A stretch of 64,000 nucleotides of DNA from Membranipora membranacea. Its lineage: Eukaryota > Bryozoa > Gymnolaemata > Cheilostomatida > Membraniporidae. Under the pieces are notes generated by a model. That model ran no database searches. It was given only the letters and a program-made list of their open reading frames with translations, and was not told the origin of the DNA. The translations under genes and the position numbers were made by a program. Location of the stretch: contig OU612075.1 in NCBI GenBank assembly GCA_914767715.1, positions 6,138,001 through 6,202,000 on the forward strand. The letters are read 5' to 3'. The first letter of the stretch is position 1. Every line of letters starts with the position of its first letter. This document shows, in pieces, positions 23,407-35,318 of the stretch.

Positions 23407-25573
23407 CTAATTCTGACCTTCTTCTTGGAGAATGATTTCGTTTCTGTCACCTGAAAAAAAACCATTGTTGTACATTGATACAATGAGTATAACAGGTTCT
23501 GAAATGGCTTGTCAGTAATGGGACTGGACGGTGTTCTGAAATGCTGCTATTGATTGCAGGGTGCAGTGCTGATGAATAAGTTTCTCGTTCAAAACCTATG
23601 CCTACTATACCCTAATTTACTTGAGATTGGACACTGTCCTGCCAACACCAAACTACCAGTCCACAAAAGAAAAACTATTTGCTACACCTTAGCCATCTGT
23701 TAAGAGACAACGCAGATAGTCTTAGTGGAAAGAAATGTGCCTTTATGAATAGAGGGAGAGAGTAATATTTTAATTTCAATACATATCATACAATCCATAC
23801 ACAGAGTTTACATGCAGCTCTTACTTGTTTGGTGTCTGCAAAGTCGCCGCTGCCTACAAAGTTTGCGGCCAACCACCAGGCCCATAAGTATCAGGGGAAG
23901 TGCTACAGCGCCGCAGACAGACAGCGCCTGGAGGCTGACTGGAAACTCGCCTTTTGCCTCGTCCAAACTCTCTGATGATTTTGATCTTACTGAGACTTTG
24001 ATCTTCACGCCATCATCTGGTTTTGACAGCGTAGTTGTAAGATGAGCAGGGTGCATCAATGTTTCATTTTGTGACATTATTGGTTTTTCTAGTGTTATTG
24101 GCAAGGGTGATTTACTAGAAGTGTTGGTGATTTTCGTAGTCGCCATAGATGCGGTTGGTCTAAATGGTGGTTTGACAATGCAGAGAGCTGCAACGTAGTC
24201 TACAAAAACAATTTAATGAAAATTTGAATTGACTCATACCATCGCTCTTGATACTCTCACGACATCAAGTTATTTGGTCAATCATTTCCTACCAAACAGC
24301 TATATACGATCAATATTTCAAAATTCACAATAACAAGTGTTACTGGTGTATAAACTGAGAAAGATATTATATGGATGAGGGGTACATATCTGAATCTGAG
24401 CGAGCGTATGGCTATCCATGTATGGTTGCTGGTCTGCATTTCACATTTTCGATTGGTCCACAAGTTCAGAATCTAGAATAGCTGACACTTGTAAACTTTT
24501 GTCAAGCAGCTTGCTTGGGTTTTTGGAAGGTTGTTACTGGGACATCAATCAATGCATAACATAAAAGCTGCCAGATTTATAATTTGTTTAGTTCCTGACA
24601 CAAAGCTTTATACTGATTGCATAACTCCACAAATAGCCACACTATGTACTTACCTCTACAGTAGTCCCTGCATCGCCTCCCTCTTGTTTCTGAATACAGG
24701 GCCTTGTTACATTGTTGACTGCATGGTCTCCATTCCTGTCTGTACGGGTCATGATAGCAACCAATGGTCCTGTTCTCCAAACCAAAGCAGTCCTCTTGTG
24801 TCAGAGTGGTTTCAGGTCCCTCCTCACACTCATATTGCCTGCTTGTGAGTAGAGCACGTTTTTCAATTCAGTTCAACACAAAAATTGAGGAAAATTTCCT
24901 ATGTCAAAGTCACATGTCAAAGTCGCTTCTCGGCCTAATGGCTAAGATCAAAGTGTCACTGCCAATGGCCGATTAGTGCCAATTCAGTTTTGGCAGCTCG
25001 CTGCACACTTATGATTAGGAGGTCCTCTATGGCCTCACCTCTAGGATGCATTCTAGTTTTCTAGGATGTATCACATTCTCAGTATGAGGATTAGGGCACC
25101 TTGCGTCCCTCTTTAGGGGCAGCCCAATCTTCTGTTTCTTAGCAAACAGCAAAGTCACATGAGTCAGTTTATGCGGTGAGTACCTGTCTTGTGACTCAGG
25201 GACTTATTGGATATGTACGTTATCATTCATGACCCGTGTCATGGAGTATACGTTGTATGTGTCCTTGGATACGAGCTTAATCATTCTATACATTGACTTG
25301 TCTCCCTACGGTAAAAAGAACTTCAGAAAAAGATTGAATTGATTTGTCGAGGCAACAGCGCAATTCATATAGTAATATTAATTGCATGTGAATGACTCTC
25401 GAGTAGCATTATGAAATGGGAAATTAAACCAGTTAGATAAGAGATTGTAATCTACTATACTGCAGTAGCAGTTGTACTTACCTCAGAACTTGAGCATGTG
25501 AACTGTCTAATGTTGTGAGAAAAGCTATCGTCCATATACACGCCGAAATGAAACTGATATGGCGTAATACCAT
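23407..25573 (-). CDS. Paralogue B: 8-Cys single-pass membrane protein, 232 aa
   Basis: Exons 25482-25573, 24654-24841, 23825-24199 and 23407-23450 join in phases 2, 1, 1 into 699 nt. The signal peptide starts MVLRHISFISACIWTIAFLT. The module reads YECEEGPETT, GCYHDPYRQEWRPCSQQC and TRGRRCRDYC, with the eighth cysteine in DYVAALC. The stalk is the longest of the family and rich in Thr, Ser and Lys. The helix is LSVCGAVALPLILMGLVVG, followed by a basic RKLCRQRRLC. The last exon gives a short acidic tail, DRNEIILQEEGQN. If the donor at 23823-23824 is not used, the stalk exon instead ends at a TAA at 23808-23810. A 120-codon frame that overlaps the last exon is in the wrong phase. Confidence 0.75.
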
Positions 25574-27534
25574 GATAAACTCTGGCAAAAGATAAACCAT
25601 AACATCATTGCAAACTACCAGTCACAACAGACATGAAAGTTTCTATTCAAGTTTGAAACTATTAGACTAGAACATGAGAACGAGAACTTGAGTGTTTCAC
25701 TATGAAAGAATACCCGTTTGGTATGAAATGTGATTATAATCACCTTTGCTTGTGGTGACGGATACCTATAATCCTCCTGTCTCTCTCCCTGGTTACAGCC
25801 AGTTTGCCAAGAAAAGAGCAAGCACCTCTTTTTTATTGTGAGAAGCCTTCTGATGATTATTATAAATTTTAACTATGTGAATCAATAACTAATTGATGAT
25901 CATAGGTTCCGGTGCAAATACTTTCCAAAATCAAGCTGAGTCATATTATTGTAAATCCCAAAGCTGTTGATGTTCATGATGATGATGTATTTTCCCAGTC
26001 TTCTAGCATGACAAAAGTTGTTTTTAATTACAGGCTAGTCATGAATTCTAAATAATTCCAATCTTTTCACTGTGTGACAACTTCGATTTCAAATGATGTT
26101 TGCTTCTTATAGATGAATTAAATGATTGTAAAAGAGTCCAGTTGATAATCAGTAGAACTAAGTCAGTTAATCAGAATTAGGTAAGATTTCTGAAACTTAA
26201 AACTTATATTACATAACCTTGAGTTTGCAGGTAATTTTTTTTGGCATACTGGCAAGATTCTGCTGAAGAGGAAAATTTTTGATAGTGTATTGATGCAATG
26301 ATGGAGGTTGATTGATTGAAGCATGGGTCTCTTCACTTGATTACTTTTATAATTCAACAGAAAATAGTATTACAGAAGATTAGACATTATAATCACTTAC
26401 ATGGTTACACTACTGGAAAATGATAAGTGTTATCTACCAAATTGCACACCAATATACAATTTGAGATATCTTTGTCTTAACAAACACTAACAAACTCTGT
26501 CTGCAGTAGGAGTCAATGTAGAGACAGTATTGAATCGGTGTTTTGCTATCAATGCCGGATAGTCCTGTCGCTAAATCAATGACTAATTGCCTACTGTATC
26601 TGCAACAACATAATGGTGTATTTACAATATCAATTGTGCCAAAGTTGATGTTCCTGATAAAAGTATCTTATAAAATTTTATTTATCAAACTATACGCAAT
26701 CGAGAGTTAGAATTCTGAAATAGGATTTGCTAGTTCATCCTCACTAGATCTGATCTGCTAAATTCTCTATCATACACAATGATTAATAGCCGGCCCAGGT
26801 GCGCCTCCTGACTTCTGTCACAACACATAATCTGTTGCCCTCTCTAAAACAGAACCATATTTGCTCATAAAAGTAAGTTAGCTGCGGCCCAGAGGGAAAT
26901 TACCTCAGTTGACATTATCTAATTTTGTTTAGCTACTTGTATTTGCCATCATAACACATATGAAGACTAGCTATTTGTTGACAATATTTGAATACCAGAA
27001 ACAAATAAACCGAATACAGCTAGGTTTCTCACACGATATCACAGGGTATCGAGACTATAAATGAAAGTGAGTTTTATTTTAAAACTAAAATGTAGTCAAA
27101 AAGAGTCTATGTATTGTTGGTCCTATGTCAGGACAAAGTACCACAAAACCGCTAAATGCTGCGGTAGAGGCTGGAATACCCCACCAAAAAGGCCACACTA
27201 AACTCTTATCTTCTATAGAATATTGATAAAGACTGGTATTGAAAATGGGGCGTTACCCAAACAATACATGTCCATGGCATAGGATAGGATAGGCTTTGTT
27301 TTTTCCTCCATATATCAGAAAGTCTGATGCCCTGGAGTGAAAATAATTGTAAATATGTAATACGGTATAGAAATAAATTGAGAAGGAAGATTAGACTGGA
27401 GCTCTACATGAAAATAAGGCAAAAACAATTATCTCAAAAACTAACGAACTAACGAACTAAACTGGATTCCTGCAGCAACATATCACTGCAATAGTCGAGG
27501 CAATGCTAACAGTACTGATGTGTCCACAGTATGC
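25574..27534. other. Intergenic region between paralogue B and pseudogene C
   Basis: It is AT-rich with no recognised exon, RNA gene or clear transposon. Confidence 0.4.
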
Positions 27535-28383
27535 TCATAATCCAGAATATCTGGTGTCAGGGTTGAAGTGGTCGATGGCTTTATCTTGGTTGTATGGTGG
27601 TTTGGTTGTTTGGGTGTTACACTCGGCTCTGCTTCAACATTACAGACTCATTCATGTTACATGCTGTTAGCATATATTCTGTAACAGTAATTGTATTTTA
27701 GCAGCAACAATGAATCAATCGCAGTTTGCATTTGTTCATTAATTACTTGAAATGAAACTATTTTCATTTAAATATCTCCTTAATTACTTGTGCGCTGCTC
27801 GTGCATGATTTTAAAAAAAATCTTTTATTTCGCTTTCAACAACCTTAGGATAACCTTCGATATCCATATGTTTGATATCAGTTTGAGTTATGCATGCATG
27901 GGGTGATCCATTTTTTTTTCATTCCTGCACAATAATCACAACAATAATCACAACAATAATCACAACAATAATCACAACAATAATGCACAACAATAAGACA
28001 CGACAACAGTAACTGGGGGTGTATTTTGCCAAATCCTTTCTATCTTGTGGCTGACTCTAGAGAAATTGTGTTAGGTCCTAGGCAATAGAAACATGTGCAT
28101 GTCTCGATGGATATTGCCTATGAGTGGTCCTGTCTTGACAAGTATTTTTTCTAATCTTAGATATTTGTAATACTTCGCTTAGCTAAGTAGGGCCGTACCT
28201 GCACAATAGTCTATGCACCTTTGTCCTCTTGTACCAATGTAGAGGGCTCCATTACAAATGCTGCCGCATGACCTCCAACTCTGATTGTACCCGTTGTGGT
28301 AACACGCTGCCGATAAAACCTGCTACTGCCCGCACCCAATGATGTCGCAGATGTGTTGGCCCCTTTGCAGAGGTCGTATAAAA
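27535..28383 (-). pseudogene. Paralogue C: decayed copy of the 8-Cys family
   Basis: The module exon (28199-28383) is easy to recognise in its second half (GYNQSWRSCGSIC, ALYIGTRGQRC, DYC, then a GTACGG donor). It has a 1-bp deletion near 28340 relative to its sisters and a TAG at 28323-28325 where sisters have a Gln codon. The acceptor side is also shifted. A decayed stalk exon begins at 27678 (EYMLTACNMN), with a TAA 21 codons in and no intact helix. No signal-peptide exon was found. The intron between the two exons is highly similar to the matching intron of paralogue H, so C appears to be a dead sister of H. Confidence 0.8.
27929..27996. repeat. 12-bp microsatellite (AATAATCACAAC)n
   Basis: Near-perfect units occur in the remnant intron of pseudogene C. 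Confidence 0.9.
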
Positions 28384-28559
28384 CTGAGAATTAAAATATC
28401 AGAAATGAGAAAGTAGCATAGCAATTAGTAGAATATGTCAACAAAATACCTTCACTAAAGTGAAAGCTCATTGCGTTTTGTGCCCACTATGAATGCTAAT
28501 CTTTGCTGGTGGTCATCAAAATGTTCCTCATTCAAAAAATGATAATTAAAGCTGGATAT

Positions 28560-29220
28560 CTGCATAATCAATCTAATTAAAGAGACTGGTAGGCAACACT
28601 CACAATGGACGCGGTATTTCCGAATGACATGGGATTTTCCAATGTCCTTGTCATTACTCACCCAAATTCTACCATTTATTAGTTTAAGTGGTTGTGTAAA
28701 CATACTGGCAGCTACATTAATTAGAAACTTGAAACCTTATTACCTCATATAAATGCTATTTGAAAGACAAGCATAACTTTTTACATTCGTATAACAGATT
28801 TGAAAATAGATCTACAACTAGACGCACAGAGAGCGTCATCTTAGTAACTGAAGGATTAATTTTTATTTTGTTGTACGCTGCTGTTAAAACTTGTCATGCT
28901 GGGTTTTCCATGCATTATCATACAGTCATGTGCAACCAAGAAGATAAGGCGATAAATATTGTCAGTTCATTGTCAAGGACAACCATACGACCTTGTAGAG
29001 AAGCTCGTAAAAATAACGATGAGATGGAAACTTATTATGGCCATATTAAGCATGTTGTGGCAGCAAAAAAACCATAGCATTAAGCAACTTAAAGACTACC
29101 CAAAGACTACCCAAAGACTACCCAAAGACTACCCAAAGACCAACGCATGTTATAGTCAGGCAGTAACTAATGATAAAATTATGTCAGATTTGCGCGGTAA
29201 AATATTTCAATATAATCAGT
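28560..29220. repeat. Left arm of an inverted repeat around the GPCR
   Basis: Segments at 28560-28700, 28740-28900 and 29020-29220 match, inverted and with indels, 32985-33120, 32745-32950 and 32470-32640. Short open frames inside it are not conserved between the arms. Confidence 0.7.
29091..29140 (+). repeat. 11-bp tandem repeat (AAAGACTACCC)n, about 4.5 copies
   Basis: Perfect units lie inside the left inverted-repeat arm. The right arm has only about two, so the array expanded after the arms separated. Confidence 0.9.
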
Positions 29221-30361
29221 GTTCGATTACCTTTCAAACGATATATGAAATGTCCAAATCGGTCAACGCTGGTGTCATAACCTTAATAAATTATTGTTAA
29301 TGTTTGCAGTTGATGTTCAAATGACTAGTCAATGACACCCATAACGTGTGAGTTTTTCTTCATGCAACTTTTGTGTGCGTGTAGACGTTTTTCCAATGCG
29401 CTAATGATGTTAACCAATCAATTGAGGAATTAATTATAACAAGAGAGTTTTTTTCTTATGATGCTAGTTAGTCTGGCACATTCGGAAGAACATCATTTCA
29501 ATGATGAGGATTGTTGTCAATAAATGTTAAAGAAAAATCACACCAGCTATTTCTTATAGCATACTCTTTTGTTCTTTTTCTTTGTTGCTGATGGAGAATG
29601 TTTTCAATAGCAGCTTCTCAATCAAGTCACGGCCTTTCATCAACAGGTCGGTCATGGAAAGTGTTTAAGAATAAATATAATACCAGGTAATCGTAACCTA
29701 TTCCCATCAAAGTTTGTTTCGAACTTCAAATTCACTTTTTCATCTGGCTAGGTTGGTACAGCAAAAAGCGAAATTTATCTCACAAAGAATTGCTGGTTGT
29801 TTTATGTTATTAAAATGTCTGACATTTTTATCCGAAAAATATTACTACCACAATTGACAGTATTCATAAACAAATAGTATACAAGTTAAGCAATGAAGGC
29901 AATATATCTACAAACAGTATTCAGCACTCCAAAATATAGCAGCATCATAATTATTCTGAAATCCTGTTCAGCAAAGAGTTCATTACCATTCAAGTATCGT
30001 TCCAAGCTGTTGAGATATTGACTGTTCAGGACAAAACTAAAAGACTAAAACTACAATAATGGATTATGATAAGCAAACAAAATCATAAATGTAGGTTAAA
30101 CTGTCTCCCATTAAAGAAAGCTGGTTCTCTTCAAAGAAGAGCAGCTTCCAGGGTTTTCCTCTTCCAAACAATCTGACACCAGAGCTGTTCAACCATCACA
30201 GTCACACCAGTGAATTTGTCTGTTTTGTTTTGGAAACATCTTCTCTGCTGTTGTATCCATTGGTGAAGAACATTGTTGCGCATCGAACAAACCGTTGGGG
30301 CTATTTTAACTTCATGCATTCCTGTTGTCAGTTTGTTTTGTTTACAGTATAATCACACTTC

Positions 30362-31279
30362 TCAGGGTGACGGGTGGACACGTGCTTTATAGTGAATCAG
30401 TGACAAAAACTTATCTCTGAACTGTGGTAACGTAAGAACGTAGATAGGGAGACTCATCCCGCTGTTTTTTATCAGAAACTGAGCAGCGAAGTATGTGTAG
30501 TAGATAGGTGGATGGGAGTCTGTTGTCATTTCCCAGGCAGGCCATATTCCTGTAGGGATCCAACAGAGGTAATACACTCCCAGTGTGGTGATCACAGTTC
30601 TGATAGACTTACACATTCTGGTCTTGTTTGCCCCGACTAACTTGGATGCCCTCATCAACAAGTACGTGTTGGCAAGTAGCTGTATGGTAAATAGGACCAC
30701 CACACAGAACAGTGATATGATCATTGAGCCTCCTATCCCTTGTCCACCTACTTCTGCGAGGCAGACTGACAGGTGAAGATCCCAATGGAACCCTAAGAGT
30801 TCAACATATGTGAAAAAAATGCTCAGAATAACTGGAAAGACGAATAAACCAAATATGACAGATATAATTATGAGGTGAGATCTTCTGTTTGCTTGAAAAA
30901 CCCGGTACTTCACAGGAAATCTGACGGAGACCCATCTGTCAACAGACATGGCGGTATGCACGAGAGATGTTATCTGACATACAACTGTTGAGGCTATTCC
31001 AAACATGTCACACAGCCAAGCAGGGAACCAAGCGTCGCCTCTCAGTTGAATTATGGCTCCTGATACAACAACCATCAGCATCAGAGTATCAGAGCCGACG
31101 AGCCCCAACATATAGTAGTGCTGAAGTGATAGTTTACCCATTTTCCGTAATGTCAGGATGACAAACACATTACTCAGCAAGATGAACGCAGTGATGATAA
31201 GCGTAACCACTGTGAAGTGGGTCGGTAGAGCTGTCCGATACAGTATCAAGTCTGTGTTGTTCATCATTGAGTCAGACAT
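30362..31279 (-). CDS. Intronless rhodopsin-type (class A) GPCR, 305 aa, orphan
   Basis: A single open frame runs from ATG at 31279 to TGA at 30362, with seven hydrophobic helices. The N-terminus has an NNT glycosylation site. Asp64 sits at the class A helix-2 position (GSD). Cys90 and Cys173 can form the usual loop disulfide. The helix-3 end is DRW (114-116) in place of DRY, followed by VSVRFPVKY. Helix 6 has CWIP (239-242). Helix 7 has NSGMSLPIY (272-280) where NPxxY is expected. The C-tail is short (RDKFLSLIHYKARVHPSP). G-protein signalling from the plasma membrane is the family role; the ligand is unknown. It interrupts the 8-Cys array, same strand, and may derive from a retrocopy because it has no introns. 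Confidence 0.88.
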   Translation of the reverse strand: MSDSMMNNTDLILYRTALPTHFTVVTLIITAFILLSNVFVILTLRKMGKLSLQHYYMLGLVGSDTLMLMVVVSGAIIQLRGDAWFPAWLCDMFGIASTVVCQITSLVHTAMSVDRWVSVRFPVKYRVFQANRRSHLIIISVIFGLFVFPVILSIFFTYVELLGFHWDLHLSVCLAEVGGQGIGGSMIISLFCVVVLFTIQLLANTYLLMRASKLVGANKTRMCKSIRTVITTLGVYYLCWIPTGIWPAWEMTTDSHPPIYYTYFAAQFLIKNSGMSLPIYVLTLPQFRDKFLSLIHYKARVHPSP

Positions 31280-32236
31280 GAGAAGTTTTAAAAGTTTTTG
31301 AGAAATATTGCATGTGGTAAAAAATTTTTTCTTTTCTTATAACCTTTTAGAAGTTCTCAACTTCTTTCCCGCTTGATGAGAGTGGTTGATGAGTGTGAGA
31401 GCAGTCGGTCATGATAAAAAATCCCTGCTTTCAAAATTTTCAATTCTATTGCTGTAAAACCTCACTATATAAATTCATCAGATTGTCAAGCGAATAACTG
31501 CGTTTTCAGAATTTATTTTTTACATTTACAAGTCACCACACACTTATAAGCCACCAACACCTAAAACCACCGATGAACCATTTCAAAGACATAATCTCTG
31601 TGATCAATCTATAAACTCACAAGTCACAACCTAAGGCAAACAAAAGGGAAAACATTATCCAGATATAAGCCACTTCCACATGCATCAATTGTGACTTTTT
31701 TACAAGGTTTTACAGTAGATGCTTTTGCTAGGATGAAAATCGATCAGTTTTAACAATATCGTATCTTGTTTTCCAAATATTGTAAAAATGGAGTTTTCAA
31801 TCAACTTCCATTGATTAAAATGCATTTTTCCTGCATAGGGAAATTAAAAATTCAAATTCAAAATGAATTTCTTTTCAAACAAAAAATCATCTCAAGGGTT
31901 ATTATGATGGGAATACATTCCTGTTGCATTTGAGGCCTAGATCCAGCTGAAAAATACTTGATTATTTAAATTTTCTGATTTTCTTTTCTTTCATAACCAT
32001 ACCCATCTCGGCTCAGGCGATTGTGAATGATGCACATGTCATACGTCTCTTTTTTTTACATCACATTTCATTTCAGCAGGGTCGGAGGGAGATTATCGTC
32101 CGAAGAAATACGAATCAAAGTAGAGACTGTTAACAATCTACCTGATGAATGATGTTTATTGATGGATAATATTTTATGTCATTCAGGTCAAAGTCAATAA
32201 AAGTGTACATGATGACCAGCCATTGATGACCAGCCA
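31280..32236. other. Upstream region of the GPCR
   Basis: No exon is recognised. Any GPCR promoter would lie here; no clear core element was seen. Confidence 0.35.
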
Positions 32237-32577
32237 TTCCTTAAAGACTACCCAAAGACCGATGCATGTTTAAGTCAGGCAGTTACTTATGATAAAGTTT
32301 TGTAAGATTTAAATGGTGAAAACTTTCAATGCTCTTCTGGGTGTGAATCATTGATGGTCGGAACAGTGCCTCCAATAAGGGGAGGTAACTCTTATTCTCT
32401 GCATCATGATGTATCTATGTTACCTTCCCTCATGAGAGGCATCTTTCCATCACAAGTGGTGCATGCCGGGTAGAGCATTGAAATATTTTACAATGCAAAT
32501 CTGACATAATTTTATCATAAGTTACTGCCTGACTATAACATGCATCGGTCTTTGGGTGGTCTTTGGGTAGTCTTTAA
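32237..32577. repeat. Fold-back structure with arms of about 100 bp
   Basis: The arm at 32237-32337 (AAAGACTACCCAAAGACCG...) recurs inverted at 32477-32577 with some mismatches. The spacer holds unrelated sequence. The outer half is part of the inverted-repeat arm to the right of the GPCR. Confidence 0.7.
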
Positions 32578-33120
32578 GTCGATTTACATTATGGTTTGTT
32601 TGCTGCCACAACATGCTTAATATGGCCATAATTTGGCAAGGGAAGGTCAATGAATGATGCTGATTGATGGATAATATATAGATCCTCTGACGCTACGAAG
32701 ATCAACTTTCCACCTCATTGTGATTTTTTATTAGCTTCTTTAAAAAGTCGTATGGTTGTCTTTGACAATGGACTGACAAAACCCAGCATGACAAGTTTTA
32801 AACAGCAGCGTACAACAAAATATTCTAAAAAATCTCTCAGTTACTTAGATGACGCCATCTGTGAGGATAGTTGTAGATCTATTATTCAAATTTGTGCTAC
32901 GAATGTAAAAAGTTATGCTTGTCTTTCAGAAAGTGTTTATATGAGGTAATTAAATAGAGCTGCCAGTTTGTTTGCCCAACCATTAAAAATAACAAATGGT
33001 AGAATGCGGGTGAGTAATGACAAGGACATTGGAAAATCCAATGTCATTTGGAAAAAACCACTTCCGTTGGGAACGTCGCCCACCAGTCGCTTTAATTAGA
33101 TTTGATTATGTATAGATGTC
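32470..33120. repeat. Right arm of the inverted repeat around the GPCR
   Basis: It is the inverted counterpart of 28560-29220. A further, more diverged piece in the same direction lies at 33165-33285, interrupted by an ATACCA microsatellite at 33191-33213. Confidence 0.7.
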
Positions 33121-33429
33121 AAGTTTTTATAAAACTACTTCAATGCTGGCACACAGAGTGATGACAATGAGATTGGAAAGTCCCATGATAAATACCAATA
33201 CCAATACCAATAACACTACCACGTCAATTGTGAACATCGCCTACAAGTCTCTTCAAATAGATTGTGCGGATATTGAGTTTTCATTATCATTTTTTGAACG
33301 ATGTGACTGTAGTTACAGTAGTTTATTCGTCTAATATCATCCGATCAAGAGGAAAATCAATCGTAGAATACAATGATCTAATGTAGCTCTCACATGCAAT
33401 GAAGAGAAGAAATTCCGGTTGTTATAATT

Positions 33430-34928
33430 CTATGCTGATTGGCCCAACTTTTTCCATACTGCTCCATCTGTTCCCTTCACTGAAAAAGAGTGATAAAGGC
33501 GATCACTTCAAAGAGAATCCTATTGAATAAAAACATGCATTAAACTAGGCTTCTTTTGGCCCACTGTCACGACTGATCGCTGATAAAAAAAGTGATTGTA
33601 TTTATTTGATACTGACGATGCTTAGAAACCTAAATATCTAAATTCGCTGCCACTCATGTTTGCTTTGATTTTTACTCACCTGCCTTCCTGTAACAGTATA
33701 ATGCTGTTGAAAATGACATGATGACTACAAGGCAAATCAGCCCTATCAGGGCTGCCACGTCTTTCACATGGCCATATCCTAGGATGCCATTTGTCAGGTT
33801 AAAGGAAACTGTTGTTGATGAAAGATGTTCAGCGTTGTGGTGGTTTAGTTGCTGAGACAAGGTTGTTTGACTGAAAGTTGTGGTTTGGCTTCCGGTTCCA
33901 GATATCTTCACACTGCATGCTGTCCGCATATAATCTGTTAACAATGCAATGCAATACAATACTAGATTCAGTATTAAAATGTTTTCAAACATGCCTGGTT
34001 GTTGGACCCCAGGTCTTTATGTCGACGAAGCAATGCACTGTTTTTGCGATCAATTTGGAGAGTACCGCGCCAGTATCAGATGGAGACTAAAATCAAATTT
34101 AAAACGCACCTTGATTTTCAGCAAAATATCTTATTATTGAGCTTGATATATACAAGTTCATTTTTTCATACAAAATTGACAGGTTAATTGCATACCTCTA
34201 CAATAGTCTCTGCACCTTCGGCCTCTTGTTCCCATAAAGAGAGCTCCGTGGCAAATACTGCCGCATGACTTCCAGCTCTCATTGTACCCATCGTAGTAAC
34301 ACGCTGCTGATATAAACTGTTGTTGCAGGCACTCGTATGATGTCACAGTTGTCTCAGTACCTTTGCAGACAATCAGACTGCAAATAAATGTATTATATTA
34401 TATATAAACAAAAAATGAAGGTGAACCTAAGATAATTCTATTTGATGAAATTGATTATTTGCAAAGTCAGAAAAGGATCCAATGTGTATTATCATTCATA
34501 CGGATATTATGTAATGATAATAACAATAATAATAATATTATTGTAAGTAAAATCATAAATGATAATATGCAATAAAAGATAATGGAAAGTATGAAAACAT
34601 TAGAATTTATTTTACAAAGAAAAAAAAAGTTGCTCAATTTTGTTGGTATCTTCTTGGAAAATTTAAGCACTGTATAAATAAACTCATTGTTATTATTATT
34701 CATATTAAAACCTGTTCGTTTGTAACCGGTCAAAAAATGTGAGAATAATATATATATTCAAACAAAATCAAATCGAAAGCTATCTGACTGAGCCCCTTTA
34801 ATCTAACTCAGACCTATTTTCTAGTTTCATTGTGCATCAAGATATTTACCTTTTGTCGCTTCTTAACTGTGAAGCGGAAGCAACTGTCCCTAGCAAGATG
34901 AAGACGGCGAGTTTTACAAAATTCTTGA
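33430..34928 (-). CDS. Paralogue D: 8-Cys membrane protein with displaced start codon
   Basis: Exons 34850 to about 34928, 34196-34377, 33680-33934 and 33430-33479 have intact splice sites and phases 2, 1, 1. The leader residue run KNFVKLAVFILLGTVASAS matches sister E. The module reads ECLQQQFISAACYYDGYNES, SCGSIC, TRGRRCRDYC, with the eighth cysteine in DYMRTAC. The helix is AALIGLICLVVIMSFSTALY and the tail VKGTDGAVWKKLGQSA. The ATG and first codons seen in E are missing: homology stops at 34928 and LINE sequence begins. No in-frame ATG is visible in the adjoining LINE sequence. The gene may be dead or may use another first exon. The remaining frame is fully open, so any inactivation is recent or incomplete. 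Confidence 0.75.
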
Positions 34929-35318
34929 CTTTGGCTTGGCGATTATATGTAGCCTTTGGCGAGCTTTCGCTGTAGTTTTCAAGGTGTTCAGAATAAAATC
35001 CAGTTTGTTGGTAATAATGGTGCCTAAGTATGTAAATTGTTCTACCTGCTCAATTGAAGTATCGTTTACAAGCAGTTGTGGGAAGCTTGGGTTATCCCTT
35101 GCATTGCACATGACCATTTCTTTTGTTTTCTTTGCATTGAGTATTAGGTCATTATCCGCGCACCATGAGTTGATGGTATTAGTCATTGTTTGAAGTTCAG
35201 ATGGCTGGTTTTCTGTCAACAATTCAATGATCACAGTGTCGTCGGCATATTTTACTAGTTTGATGTTGCTTGTTGATGGCATATCGACAACATAAAAGGA
35301 GAATAGCAGTGAAAACAA
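34929..35318 (-). mobile_element. LINE reverse-transcriptase fragment
   Basis: The translated fragment contains KLVKYADDTVII, with the YADD catalytic motif, then INSWCADNDLILNAKKTKEM and FTYLGTIITNKLDF, the usual order in non-LTR reverse transcriptases. It lacks the N-terminal part, the thumb and the 3' UTR. Its truncated end abuts the leader exon of paralogue D. It is not active. Confidence 0.85.

Noticed and set aside
23088-23483. 131-codon minus-strand frame
   Set aside because: It overlaps the proposed last exon of paralogue B but in a phase that cannot join the preceding exon, and it has no family features.
27929-27996. Regular repeats that could suggest a CRISPR array (also 29091-29140 and 17364-17430)
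   Set aside because: The units are 8-12 bp with no spacers, in a eukaryotic sequence; these are microsatellites.
32752-32949. 65-codon frame with several cysteines on the plus strand
   Set aside because: The inverted counterpart at 28740-28900 does not keep the frame, and the cysteine spacing does not fit the 8-Cys family.
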